Positions 29,432 through 39,710 of a stretch of DNA of 64,000 nt are shown in pieces (position 1 is the stretch's first letter; the number at the start of each line of letters is the position of its first letter). The notes beneath the pieces are model-generated. The model made no database searches. It saw only the letters and a program-made list of their open reading frames with translations, and was not told where the DNA came from. The position numbers and the translations under genes were made by a program. The stretch comes from Clostridia bacterium UC5.1-1C12 (GTDB taxonomy: Bacteria > Bacillota_I > Bacilli_A > Erysipelotrichales > Erysipelotrichaceae). The stretch covers positions 1-64,000 of the forward strand of contig BBZX01000010.1 of NCBI GenBank assembly GCA_001305055.1, written 5' to 3'.

Positions 29432-31967
29432 TTAGCGTTTTAATTTTGCTTTAATTTCATATAAATATGCCAATGCGTCACGTGCTGACATAGCGTCTAA
29501 ATCAACCGCCGTCAGCTGATCACAGACATCACGCTCTACAGTATATTCCTCTTTCGGAAATTGAAATTCACTGGCCGCTTCAAGATCAAGCGACTGCTGG
29601 GATTCCAAACCCGCCAATATCTGTTTTGCTCTTTCAAGCACCGATTCCGGAAGCTTCGCCAAACGAGCTACATTAATACCATAACTCTTATCAGCTCTGC
29701 CCTCATTCACTTTATACAAGAACGTTACATGATCATTTTCTTCATGCACTTCGACATGCAGATTCCGAATTGAAGGATATTTTTCTTCTAATGCGGTTAA
29801 TTCATGATAATGTGTTGAGAATAATGTTTTAGCGCCGATTTTCTGATCGATGTACTCCAGAATTGCATGGGCTAATGACATGCCGTCGTAAGTGGAGGTT
29901 CCGCGGCCAATTTCATCAAATAAAATCAGTGAATCTTTCGTTGCATATTTCAGCGCATTATTAGCCTCTGTCATCTCAACCATGAAGGTAGACTGGCCGC
30001 TCATGATATCATCACTGGCGCCGATGCGTGTAAAGATTTTATCAAAAATAGGCAGCTGTGCTTTTTAGCCGGCACAAAACAGCCGACCTGTGCATGATGA
30101 CAATGCATGCCAGCTGACGCATATAGGTTGATTTACCGCCCATATTAGGCCCGGTAATCAGCACAATATCATTTGTTTCACTCATTTTTAAATCATTGGC
30201 GATATAACGGTTATTTTTTAATACTTTCTCAAGAATCGGATGTCTTGCATCAACAAGATCAATTTCATGGGACTTATGGAAAACAGGCCGAACATAACCG
30301 TTTTCATTTGATACAATAGCCAATGAATACAAAGCATCAATCATTGCCACAGCTGATGCCAGTTCATGAAGCTTTGGCAGATACGTTTTAATTTGTGAAA
30401 TCAGCTGATTGAACAATTCGATTTCCATCCGTATACTTTTTTCCTGAGCATGCAGGATCGCATCTTCTTTTTCCTTTAATTCACTGGTTACATAACGTTC
30501 CGCATTTGTCAATGTTTGTTTACGGATATAACCATATTCATCTTTTACTAAAGGAACATTTCCCTTGCTAACTTCAATATAATAACCAAACACACGATTA
30601 TAACCGATCTTAAGATTCTTGATCTGTGTTCGTTCACGTTCCTTAGCTTCAAGCTCTAAAATCCAATCTTGTCCGGATTTACCGATACGCTTTAGTTCAT
30701 CTAATTCAGCATTGTATCCTTCCACAAAGATATTGCCGTCTTTGATACTGATGGGTGGATTTTCAACAAACGCGCCGTCAAGCATTGTTTTCAATTCAGT
30801 GCATGGATCCAGATTTTGGAGGTAGCTGTACGGCGCGCAGCCGGCAAATGATCTTAAGACAGCCGGGATTGCCGTCAATGAATCAAAGAGTCTGACGCAG
30901 TCTTTTGGATTAGCACTGCCATAAGCAATACGGGCACATAAGCGTTCAAGATCATACACATTGGATAATTCTTCCCGAAGCTCATCCTTCAGAATAAAAT
31001 TGCTGTTTAAATAATCGATGGCATCCTCACGCTGTTCAATCTTTGCCTGATCGACAAGCGGATACTCGATCCAACGGCGCAGCATTCTTGATCCCATAGC
31101 CGTCTGACAGTGATCCATGAAACTCCAAAGCGTTTCTGATTTGCTTGAGGTTCTTAATGTCTGTGTTAATTCAAGATTTTGACGGGTAGAAAAGTCCATC
31201 TGCAGGCTGTCTTCCTCATCAAGCAGTACAACTGGTGTCAAATGCTCCATTTTTTGTTTCTGTGTTTCATCCAAATAATTCGTAAGCAAGCCAACCGCAT
31301 GCTGAACATGCGGATTATCAATTGCTTCCACCAGTGATTTATAATCATCCTTAAGCTGAATATCATTGTACATAGATATAGTCACAGTTTCAAAATCCTC
31401 AATCAGCTTGATATATTTCTTATCAAAATTATGAGGCAGAATCACTTCACGAACATTACAGCTTAAACAGATCTTTTGAATACCCGCTGCATTGCGATCG
31501 AATAATTGTGCATGCATATCACCGGTAGTCATTTCACAATAAACAGCAGCAATGCCATATTGATAATCAATCAATGAAGCCAAATATACACTTTCCTTCT
31601 CATTGCCGTTCTCATCCATAACCGTACCAGGTGTAATAATTCTGATACAGCCGCGCTGCACGATACCTTTAGCTGTTGCGGGATCTTCCAGCTGTTCCAC
31701 AACCGCAACCTTATATCCCTTCTGGGTCAGACGCAGGATATAACCATTCGCAGCATGATAAGGAATACCGCACATTGGCACACGTTCCTCAGCACCGGCA
31801 TTTCTGCCTGTTAATACTAAATCTAATTCTCGTGATGCTGTTTTCGCATCATCGAAAAACATCTCATAGAAATCACCGAGCCGATAAAAAACGATACAGT
31901 CCTGATACTTCTTTTTTTCTTCAAGATAATGCATCATCATCGGTGTATATTTTACTTCTTCTGACAT
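29432..31967 (-). CDS. mutS: DNA mismatch repair protein MutS (frameshifted)
   Basis: MutS finds mismatches. The N-terminal clamp has the mismatch-wedging RLGDFYEMF, followed by connector, core and clamp, and an ATPase with Walker [23 protein letters not shown] and FSTHYHEL. The reading frame breaks at 30040-30100 between Walker A and the STFMVEMTE segment; one lost G and one lost A explain both shifts. Reconstructed length, about 845 residues, is normal. The ATG at 31967 follows AGGGTG. mutS, mutL and miaA form an operon. Confidence 0.92.
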
Positions 31968-32039
31968 TCTTACACCCTCATTTCACTTTCTCTATTATAA
32001 CAAAATTACCCATTCAATGAAAGAAAAAAGGCCTTGGAA

Positions 32040-33633
32040 TCAAGCCTCCTCAGCCTTATTATGTTTCCGTCCGCGCAGCTTTTTGCGCTGATTTAATTCA
32101 GCTATCGATTTACTTCGGCGCAATATTTCATTACGGATAATCGTTGACATATTTCCCAGACGAATCAGATAACCGCCCTTCGCCTCCAAGATCAAATAAG
32201 CGCCATAACTCTGCAGGACAGCATAATCAATCAATTCACGATTTTTCAATTCCACCGTCAATTTATCCGGTGTTGATTGGGCATCAATAATATTATCGAT
32301 ACCGCCCAATGCGTTGATAATCTCATTTGTTGTCTTTTCTTTATCAACAAATTGGAAGAGGCCAAAAGCATATTTATTAAAATAAGCTCTGGTCAGAAAA
32401 ATAAATAACATCGCGGCACCTAAACCGATAATCAACATTTTCATTAAGCTCGGCAATACATAGGCACTGCGAAAATACTGAATAAGATCTAAACCAGCGC
32501 CCGGATTGGCAAATAAAAGTGCATCACTGAAATTATAACCAATAATTACATTAAAGATATGCAGGAACGCATATAACAAACCAACGGTTACAATATAGAA
32601 GCCATATAACATCGGTGACAGCAGCAGTATCAGAAATTCCGCTGGCAGCGGATTCCCGCAGAATACCGATAGTAAGATCGCCAGCAAAAAGAACAGCCAA
32701 TAACGCCCACGGTCTTTGCGGCTCGTACACAGACTATAATACGCGATATAAAAAGCCGGAATAATAAATATGTTAATCACATAATACGGTGTTATAAAAC
32801 CTCCGGTAGTTGTTGCCTGAACACCTTGTGCCTTTTGGGCCGTCCAGATAGCGACATCGCCGAAGAAATTCAAACCCACCTCATTCATCCATGTTCCGCC
32901 AGAACTTGTAAACCAGAATATATTTCTTGGTATATCCACAAGTCCTAAAATAGCGCTTATTCTTTCAAACATGCCATACAGCATTAAATTAATCGGATTC
33001 GTAATATCCTTAGCGATTAAATCAAAAACAGATTTAATCCTTGGATGATATAAGGCCATATGAATGCCAGTGCGACTCCGCTGACCACACTTAATATCAG
33101 AATCGTGATTACTGCCCAAGCATCATGATCAATGAATGAAAAAATACCATATACTGAATGATGGCGTGAATGCTGATAGCATTTCATCGTAATAAAATAA
33201 CTGATAACTAATGAGAGAATACCCATATTATATGGATCTACAATCCCTGAGCCACTGATTGGCAAAACATCAAAGTTGATTGAAATACCTAAGACTTCCT
33301 TATAGAAATATGAAGGAAATGTTGTATCCAAAAAGAAGTCATGGATATATTAATCAACAGATAGGCAATGACACCTACAATGACCGGCACACTGTCTTCA
33401 AATTTCTTTGATAAAACTTTTAAATATACCAGCACAGGGAAAATATTAATCAGGAAAGCACCTATATATCGAAACATTTCACTGGCACGAATGATATTTT
33501 GATTCGTAACTGACCATAAAAATGCTACATTAGGATTGATTATTGCGCTGCCGACCCCTAACAAAACGGTTGCTAAAAAGAGGATTTTTAACGGAAATTG
33601 CATAAATTCTAATAAAGAATGCCATTTTGACAT
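32040..33633 (-). CDS. Glucose-family PTS EIIC-EIIB-like protein without the catalytic residues (frameshifted)
   Basis: Three frames join into a protein of about 530 residues. The N-terminal part is a membrane domain like glucose-type EIIC (FERISAILGL, FITPYYVINIF). Its sugar-site motif, normally GITEPIEF, reads GNPLPAEF. The C-terminal part aligns with EIIB (ALGGIDNII...KLTVELKN...YGAYLILEAKGGYLIRLG), but the phospho-cysteine region (normally DACITRLRV) reads DAQSTPDKLTV, with no cysteine. The domain should not carry phosphate. Breaks lie near 33330 and 33020-33100. It starts after AGAGGTG and lies 72 bp upstream of mutS. It may be a sensor, a facilitator or a decaying permease. Confidence 0.7.
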
Positions 33634-33698
33634 ACCATCACCTCTTCATATATGATACCATTATTATAGTTTCTTATCAAACAGAAAGGAGTTGTTTT

Positions 33699-34124
33699 AT
33701 GAATCTGAAAATTGCCGAAAACCAATCTGATTTCTTTTCATGCATGCTCATACGATCCAGAGTATTCATGATTGAACAGAATGTTGATATCAGTCTTGAG
33801 CTTGATGAAGAAGACAAAACATGTACTCATTATTGTCTTTACGATGATGAAGGAAATGCCGTTGGAACATGCCGTGTTCTGAAGCACGGTGACATTGCCC
33901 ATCTTGGCAGAGTTGCTGTTTTAAAGGATGTTCGAGGTCATGGCTATGGAGCTTATATGCTTAGAGAAATAGAAAAGCACTGCCGAAAGCTAGGTTATAA
34001 AAAAATTGAGCTTGGCGCACAGCTTCATGCACTGCCATTTTATGAGAAACAAGGTTATCATGCTTATGGAGATATTTTTCTTGATGCTGATATCCAGCAC
34101 CGAATGATGGTGAAGGAACTATGA
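33699..34124 (+). CDS. GNAT-family N-acetyltransferase (ElaA-like)
   Basis: This protein of about 141 residues has the acetyl-CoA loop VRGHGYGAYMLREIE and the C-terminal ELGAQLHALPFYEKQGY that marks the ElaA-type GNAT group. The acceptor molecule is unknown. I use the ATG at 33699, after AGAAAGGAG; a longer frame to 33627 lacks a ribosome site. Its stop overlaps the rodA-like start (ATGA), so both are co-translated. The unit diverges from the EIIC-like gene. Confidence 0.87.
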   Translation: MNLKIAENQSDFFSCMLIRSRVFMIEQNVDISLELDEEDKTCTHYCLYDDEGNAVGTCRVLKHGDIAHLGRVAVLKDVRGHGYGAYMLREIEKHCRKLGYKKIELGAQLHALPFYEKQGYHAYGDIFLDADIQHRMMVKEL

Positions 34125-35341
34125 AGCAGGAATTATCCAGAGTAAAGGAACCCAAACGTTTTGATTTCATATTAGCCAGTATAATCGTTGTCATGATTCT
34201 GACCAGTTTGCTTTCTATATATTCTTCTTTAAAGCTGGTACCGGCATCTTATGGCGGATATGGGTTAATATTGAAACAGCTCATGTGGGCAGTCGTAGGT
34301 TTAGTAGCCATTATTGTAATTATGTACTTCGGCAATGACGCACTTTATGATTTCATTAAAATCGTTTACTGGATCTTGCTAGTCATGCTGGTGGTCTTGT
34401 TCTTGGACATGATGTTTTGGAAAATAACCGGACGCCACTTCCCCGGCGGATTGATTGAAGATATCAACGGTGCTGTATCATGGTATCAGATACCGGGTAT
34501 TGGAACCTTTCAGCCTTCTGAATTTATGAAAATTGTATTAATTGTGAAAACTGCACTTATCATAGATGAACATAACAAGGATAAAACTGAAGATACATAT
34601 GAAAGTGATTTGAATTTATTTTATAAAATCATCAAAACATGTCTGGTGCCTGTATTATTAATTCTTTTACAGCCGGATACCGGTATTTGTATCATTATTT
34701 TTATCAGCATCGCAATTATGACTTTGTGCTCAGGTGTACGTAAAGAATGGTTTACAATAGGCATGATTTTGATCCTGATCGTCTGCGCGCTGTTTTTCTA
34801 TCTCTATTTATTTCAGCGTCCATTCCTTGAACAATTCATTGCTTCTTATAAACTGAAACGGTTTGACGGTTGGATCTACCCGGAAAAGAATTACATCGAT
34901 GAAGGTCATCAGCTGTATACTGCTTTGTTGGCTTTAGGATCAGCTGGTTTGACAGGCGTCGGGCTGCAGCCAGATACGATTTTCATTGCTGAAGCGCATA
35001 CTGACTTAATCTTTGTCGTCTTTGGCCAAAGCTTTGGACTCATCGGCGCATTGTTTATTTTGATTTTATGTTTTGCGCTGGATTTTAAATTGTATACGAT
35101 TACGATACAATCGAAAAATCCAATTGAGAAATACATGATCTGCGGTTTCCTTGCCATGATGGTTTATCAGCAGATTCAAAATATGGGAATGGTAGTTGGT
35201 TTACTGCCAATTACCGGCATAACGCTTCCCTTCATTTCATATGGCGGTTCTTCACTGCTCTCTTACTTCATCGTTATCGGATTAGTGATGAATGCCAGCG
35301 CTAAAGCAAAAAAATTATCTGATTACGTTTATTCCGACTAA
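34121..35341 (+). CDS. RodA/FtsW/SpoVE-family (SEDS) cell-wall polymerase
   Basis: The 406-residue protein has about ten membrane helices and SEDS motifs: GTFQPSEFMKI, QPDTG, YQLxTALLALGSAGLTG-like stretch (HQLYTALLALGSAGLTG), EAHTDLIFVVFGQ and LPFISYGGSSLL. SEDS proteins polymerise peptidoglycan strands with a class B PBP. Whether it acts in elongation or division cannot be told, as no PBP gene is next to it. The frame is intact. A terminator follows at 35342. Confidence 0.9.
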   Translation: MKQELSRVKEPKRFDFILASIIVVMILTSLLSIYSSLKLVPASYGGYGLILKQLMWAVVGLVAIIVIMYFGNDALYDFIKIVYWILLVMLVVLFLDMMFWKITGRHFPGGLIEDINGAVSWYQIPGIGTFQPSEFMKIVLIVKTALIIDEHNKDKTEDTYESDLNLFYKIIKTCLVPVLLILLQPDTGICIIIFISIAIMTLCSGVRKEWFTIGMILILIVCALFFYLYLFQRPFLEQFIASYKLKRFDGWIYPEKNYIDEGHQLYTALLALGSAGLTGVGLQPDTIFIAEAHTDLIFVVFGQSFGLIGALFILILCFALDFKLYTITIQSKNPIEKYMICGFLAMMVYQQIQNMGMVVGLLPITGITLPFISYGGSSLLSYFIVIGLVMNASAKAKKLSDYVYSD

Positions 35342-35398
35342 AAAGATCTGTCATGGAAATAGCTTCTTCTGAAACTGTTTCGCATGCAGATCTTTTTA
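35342..35398. terminator. Bidirectional terminator between rodA-like gene and nadK
   Basis: AAAAGATCTG pairs with CAGATCTTTT around a long loop that itself contains a weaker stem (GAAATAG/CTGTTTC). A T run on one side and an A run on the other let it end both converging genes. Confidence 0.75.
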
Positions 35399-35402
35399 TT
35401 TG

Positions 35403-36182
35403 CTAATATAGATTTCTTAATCTTTTTAAATAACTATTCTGACGGTAATGCACGAATAATATTTTCTTTTTGCACATTGAAATTTTAAGTTCAAGTACAT
35501 CATCTATTTCCATATGTTCATGATCATAACACAGAATCGCTGATTTAAAATTTTTGCTTTTTATTGAAATGACACGGCGGTTATTCAGTATCAGCGGTAC
35601 ACCTAATGAATGATAAAGGCTGTGATGAATACCGGTGATTTCATGAAGCTGAAGTAGATTCAACCCTTCATCGATCACCGCACCTTTTAAAGAACGATTG
35701 TAAGCCGTTGAGCCTGCCTGCGTACATACACACATACCAGTTCCCCGATAGTTTTCAAAAACTCATCATCAATCATCACTTCTAAATCCAAGGTTTGAAT
35801 TACATTTTCAATCCGCATTTCATTGATTGCATAGACGCTTTGCGTTCCATTTTCTTTAATGACATCTACTCTTAATAACGGTACACCCTGTGTTTCCCCT
35901 TGCTGTTTGATGATATCCTGAATACAAATATCTAATTCATCTTTTGTATAATCGGTAAAAAAACCCAATGTGCCAGTATGAATGCCAACGAAGGCGGCAT
36001 GTTCCAGATGCATATATTTATGTGCCGCATAAAGAAATGTACCATCACCACCTACAAAGATAATCAGTTCCGGCTTTTCTCTATCTTCCTGCCAACCAGC
36101 TTCAGTTAAACGTTTTATTATAATATCTTCTATTTGCTTTGAGCAATCATCTTTTTTTAGCTACTACTGAAAATTTATTCAC
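35403..36182 (-). CDS. nadK: NAD kinase (frameshifted)
   Basis: NadK makes NADP from NAD and ATP. The motif VGGDGTFLYA lies in the 5' part (outside the longest frames), then GIHTGTLGFFTDY, NEMRIEN, GTGMCVCTQAGSTAYNRSLKGA (out of frame across the break) and ITGIHHSLYHSLGVPLI. Breaks lie near 36150 in an A run and near 35720. The start is a GTG at 36182, preceded by GGAAGTGG. Reconstructed length, about 260 residues, is normal. It converges with the rodA-like gene. Confidence 0.88.
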
Positions 36183-36237
36183 GCTGCCACTTCCTTTTTC
36201 TATTTACCTATTGTATCATACCTTTTGAGGTGATTCT

Positions 36238-36780
36238 ATGATTAATCATTTAGAAACAGAATATAAGCTATTAGTCACAAAAGAACAATTTGACAGTTTA
36301 TCGGCATTATATCCTGATAAAACTTTCATCCCGCAATACAATACGTACTATGATACTAAAGATATGCAGCTGCGGCAATTAAAATGTGCGATGCGCATCC
36401 GTGAGAAAGAAAATAAATTCTTATTCACTTTAAAGACACCCGATCCTGACGGACATTTGGAGCATGAATGTTTTGTAAATGAGAATTCTGCTAAGATTTG
36501 ATGAACCGGCTATCAAAAACTTTTGAATGAATTGGGGATTCATGATGAAATCGTTATGGTAACAAATTTAAAAACTACACGGGCTGTATTTGATACTGGT
36601 AATGCGGAATTATGTTTTGATATGAATGAATATAATGGCATTACTGATTATGAAATAGAATATGAATTAACCGCGGATCACAACGGCATTGAGGCATTTA
36701 ATAAGCTTCTTGCGGCTGTCGGGCTGCATTACGAAGAAAACTGTCCGTCAAAAATTGCGCGGGCAATGAATAAGTCATGA
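36238..36780 (+). CDS. CYTH-domain protein (YjbK-like), frameshifted
   Basis: CYTH proteins bind triphosphates in a tunnel and include triphosphatases. The N-terminus has the signature ExExK (HLETEYKLLV), then TYYDTKD, AMRIREKENKFLFTLKTP, and in the second piece YEIEYELT and PSKIARAM. Frame breaks lie between 36500 and 36525. Reconstructed length, about 180 residues, is normal. Its place beside nadK fits the Firmicutes yjbK/yjbN neighbourhood. It diverges from nadK, and its stop overlaps the DUF1294 gene. Confidence 0.82.
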
Positions 36781-37036
36781 AAATACTTTTGTTTTATTGT
36801 GCATTGATTAATGTAGCTGCATTCTTTGTCATGGGCTGGGATAAACGATGTGCTATTCAGCATAAACAGCGTATTCCGGAAAGAACTTATTGTTCCTTGC
36901 CATGATCGGCGGCAGTCTGGGTTCGATATTAGCCATGATTGCCTTCCATCATAAAAATAGAAAGCCTAAATTTTTAATAGGCTTTCCGGTAATATTTGTA
37001 TTACAAGTTGTACTGCTTTATCAGCTGCTGTCCTAA
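36777..37036 (+). CDS. DUF1294 membrane protein (one frameshift)
   Basis: This protein of about 87 residues has the family features: an N-terminal hydrophobic helix (LLFYCALINVAAFFVMGWDK), the RIPERT segment, and then in another frame LFLAMIGGSLGSILAM and KPKFLIGFPVIF. Its function is unknown. The break is near 36883. The ATG overlaps the stop of the CYTH gene (ATGA). It was too short for a complete single frame. Confidence 0.75.
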
Positions 37037-37934
37037 TTGGACAGCTTTTTATATTCAATATTAAGAGAAGTAAGCTGTGTTTCAATATCCCGCTGAATAT
37101 TCTGCGTTAAGACTCTGAAAATAATTTTTTCATATTCTGGATTGATATCTGTCAGCATCTTTCTGAATAACGTAATATGTCCAATTGTAGTCTGTATTTT
37201 ATTAAAATCATTAACCAGCATTGGTACATTAATAATTGTATCCTTACCCCATTCAAGAGAATCAGCCTGACTGCCATTAATAAATTCACCGGTTTTAGCT
37301 TCATTGTACTTTCTCATTAATTGTTTGATCATTTTTGTCTCATTCAGCTTTATTTTCTGATAAATAAAACCACATGTCTGACGGATTGCATCCTGATATA
37401 ATTTAGCGTTGAATTCTTCCTCATTTAATTTGCTTGTCCATAAATCAACACCGAAGCTCATTGCTTTTAAGATTATTTTTTCAGACAGGCATTGATTTCC
37501 CTTATCTATATAAGTATAGCTTTCAAGCTTGTTAGAAAGTTTAGCGTTGAATTCACTCAGATATACCGGGCTGTTGAAGAAAGCTACTTCTTCCAATAAA
37601 ATACATGTCATTTTTTCGGGCATTTTTTTATCTTTATTCACTTTGATAATCGCTTCCGCACAGCTCTTTTTATTCAGATAACCATTTAAAGTACCGTATT
37701 TCCTCCACATGGTATTGAAACTGCATGAAGTGATTTGCCGGCATTTGCCATAGCCGATAATACCTTTTTCTCTTCTGCGTTCACTTCCCTTTGCGAGAAA
37801 GAAAAGTGTATCACCGACTTAAAATCAGTGAATTTCATTTTAGATCCAGCACGCCAAAAATTGAATGCATCATTGCCATTCAGACGATGAAATTCTATCA
37901 TATCTTTATCTGTTACATGAACTATTGACGCCAT
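37033..37934 (-). CDS. Protein of unknown function next to the prepilin gene (one frameshift)
   Basis: Two frames join near 37700 into about 300 residues. The N-terminal part begins MASIVHVTDKDMIEFHRLNG; the rest is a charged, mostly helical protein with few cysteines and no membrane segment or signal peptide. No motif is recognised. The AGGTG ribosome site precedes the start at 37934, 12 bases after the prepilin stop, so it is probably co-transcribed with the prepilin gene and may act with it. The 3' end overlaps the DUF1294 stop from the other strand. Confidence 0.5.
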
Positions 37935-37946
37935 ACTTTCACCTAC

Positions 37947-38714
37947 TTACTTAATTTCAATCCAATGATAGCTTTCTCCGGGTAATCGGCTTTCATCCCA
38001 CCAAGATTCCACATATATATAATATTTACCTTCATAAACTATTTTTTGACCTTGACTACCTTTTCCGCCTAAAGCATTTTTTATAGCTTCTTGACCGGTT
38101 CCATTAATAGGGACTGCTTTTTCATTAGTTAATTCTATTAAAGTAAACGAAGGACCATTAACACTCCCTATCCAATTTGGATCTTTTACAATATAATAAC
38201 TCATAACTTCGCCATCTTTATCTTTCATTTCTACGATAGTTCCTCGTTCAAGGGTACCATTAATTGCTTCCCCTTTAACTACTGATACTACATCATCATA
38301 ATTAACATCTAAATCAGTTCCGGGAATTTTAGGAGTTGTTGGTTCTTCAGTCTGATCACCCTCGCCAGATTCTTCATCTTTATCTTCATCTTCTCCATGA
38401 ATACTGCATATTACTTTGCCGTTTTCATCATATGTATAAACACCCCCGGCCGGACATTTACTGCCCTGATATTCTTTGCCATCATCACTATTCATATATT
38501 CATTTAACGTTATCTCTTCAGCACTCTTTCCTTTATAGAAAGTATAGGAACGTTCTATAATATGTCTATTTGCTTCACAAGTTGCTTTTTGTGCATCTTT
38601 AGTATAACCTAAAAATGACGGTACTAAGAATAATGCTAATATACCTAAAATTGCTATTACAACAATTAATTCAATTAATGTAAAACCTTTTTTATTTTTT
38701 ATTCGCCTCATCAT
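37947..38714 (-). CDS. Type IV prepilin-like protein with an acidic linker
   Basis: The N-terminus (MRRIKNKKG, then FTLIELIVVIAILGILALFL) is a class III signal: prepilin peptidase would cut after the glycine and the helix would anchor the protein in the membrane. A C-x(14-20)-C block (SKCPAGGVYTYDENGKVICS) is typical of Firmicutes pseudopilins. An acidic stretch (EDEDKDEESGEGDQTEEP) leads to a beta-rich C-terminal domain (VVSVVKGE...YYIYVESWWDES). No assembly ATPase, platform or peptidase gene lies in this window. No ribosome site is seen before either ATG (38714 or 38711). The frame is intact. Confidence 0.85.
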   Translation of the reverse strand: MMRRIKNKKGFTLIELIVVIAILGILALFLVPSFLGYTKDAQKATCEANRHIIERSYTFYKGKSAEEITLNEYMNSDDGKEYQGSKCPAGGVYTYDENGKVICSIHGEDEDKDEESGEGDQTEEPTTPKIPGTDLDVNYDDVVSVVKGEAINGTLERGTIVEMKDKDGEVMSYYIVKDPNWIGSVNGPSFTLIELTNEKAVPINGTGQEAIKNALGGKGSQGQKIVYEGKYYIYVESWWDESRLPGESYHWIEIK

Positions 38715-38740
38715 ATAAGTATTATATAAGAATTATAGTC

Positions 38741-38766
38741 AAAAAGAAAGGACAGTTTTACTGTCC
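38741..38766 (-). terminator. Terminator of the dnaX-ybaB-recR operon
   Basis: GGACAG pairs with CTGTCC (arms 38761-38766 and 38750-38755) around TAAAA, followed by TTTCTTTTT. The stem includes the recR stop codon. Confidence 0.85.
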
Positions 38767-39354
38767 GATTTGTTTTCTTCCTTCAATAGCCTTTATTAAT
38801 GTAAGTTCATCTGCATAATCAAGATGGCCTCCCATTGGCAATCCGTGAGCGATCCGAGTTACAGTTACAGCTTTCTTTTCTAACAATTTTGATAGATAAA
38901 GCGCTGTCGTTTCACCCTCTACGGTAGGATTGGTTGCTATGATAATTTCCTTTGTATTCTCATTGATACGCTCAATGAGTGAATTTATATTCAAATCATC
39001 CGGCATTATGCCTTTTGATGTAGAAATCACACCGTTTAGCACATGATAGACACCATGATATTCCTGTGTTTTCTCCATTGCGACTACATCCTTGATCGTC
39101 TCTACAACACAAATGATTGTTTGATCGCGCTGTCCATCAGAGCAAATATCACATTTATCATGTTCAGCCAAATTGCCGCATACCACACAGGGTCTCAGCT
39201 GATTCTTAGCATTCGTTATATTTTTAATAAAATCATCAGTATCTTCTTGATTCCATTTCAAACACTCAAACGCATATCTTTCCGCTGTTTTCAATCCGAC
39301 ACCTGGAAGTTTTCTGAAGTTATTAACTAAGGCTTCAAATATTGCCGGATACAT
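38758..39354 (-). CDS. recR: Recombination protein RecR
   Basis: RecR works with RecO and RecF in loading RecA on gapped DNA. The 198-residue protein has the helix-hairpin-helix LPGVGLKTAERYAFE, the zinc cysteines CVVCGNLAEHDKCDIC, the Toprim motif IICVVETIKDV and VTRIAHGLPMGGHLDYAD. The frame is intact and the length standard. Its ATG overlaps the ybaB stop, in the usual dnaX-ybaB-recR order. Confidence 0.96.
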   Translation of the reverse strand: MYPAIFEALVNNFRKLPGVGLKTAERYAFECLKWNQEDTDDFIKNITNAKNQLRPCVVCGNLAEHDKCDICSDGQRDQTIICVVETIKDVVAMEKTQEYHGVYHVLNGVISTSKGIMPDDLNINSLIERINENTKEIIIATNPTVEGETTALYLSKLLEKKAVTVTRIAHGLPMGGHLDYADELTLIKAIEGRKQIGQ

Positions 39355-39662
39355 TAGAATGCTCCCGGTAATTTAACTCCGCCTGTTAATTGGTTCATTA
39401 CTTCTTCTCTTTCAGATACAGCTTTCTTAACTGCTTCATTAACACCCATGAGAATCATATCTTCAAGAAGTTCTTTATTCTCAGCAGTCAGCAATGTTTC
39501 ATCAATTTCAACCTTTGTTACTTCATATGCCCCATTGCATTCAACTTGTACTACACCATTATTAACTAATGCACAGTATTTTCTTTCTTTAAGTGCTTTT
39601 TCAGCTTTGCCGATTTCAGCCTGCATTTTTTGTGCTTGTTTTAATAAACTTTGAATATTCAT
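39354..39662 (-). CDS. YbaB/EbfC nucleoid-associated protein
   Basis: This 102-residue protein starts MNIQSLLKQAQKMQAEI and includes VQVECNGAYEVTKVEID and the helix DMILMGVNEAVKKAV, as in the YbaB/EbfC family, which binds DNA as a dimer. A strong ribosome site (TAAGGAGG) precedes the ATG. It lies between dnaX and recR, as in most Firmicutes. Confidence 0.93.
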   Translation of the reverse strand: MNIQSLLKQAQKMQAEIGKAEKALKERKYCALVNNGVVQVECNGAYEVTKVEIDETLLTAENKELLEDMILMGVNEAVKKAVSEREEVMNQLTGGVKLPGAF

Positions 39663-39710
39663 TTGATTAGTCCTCCTTAATAATTAAATTTTCTACACCA
39701 AATAAATCTG

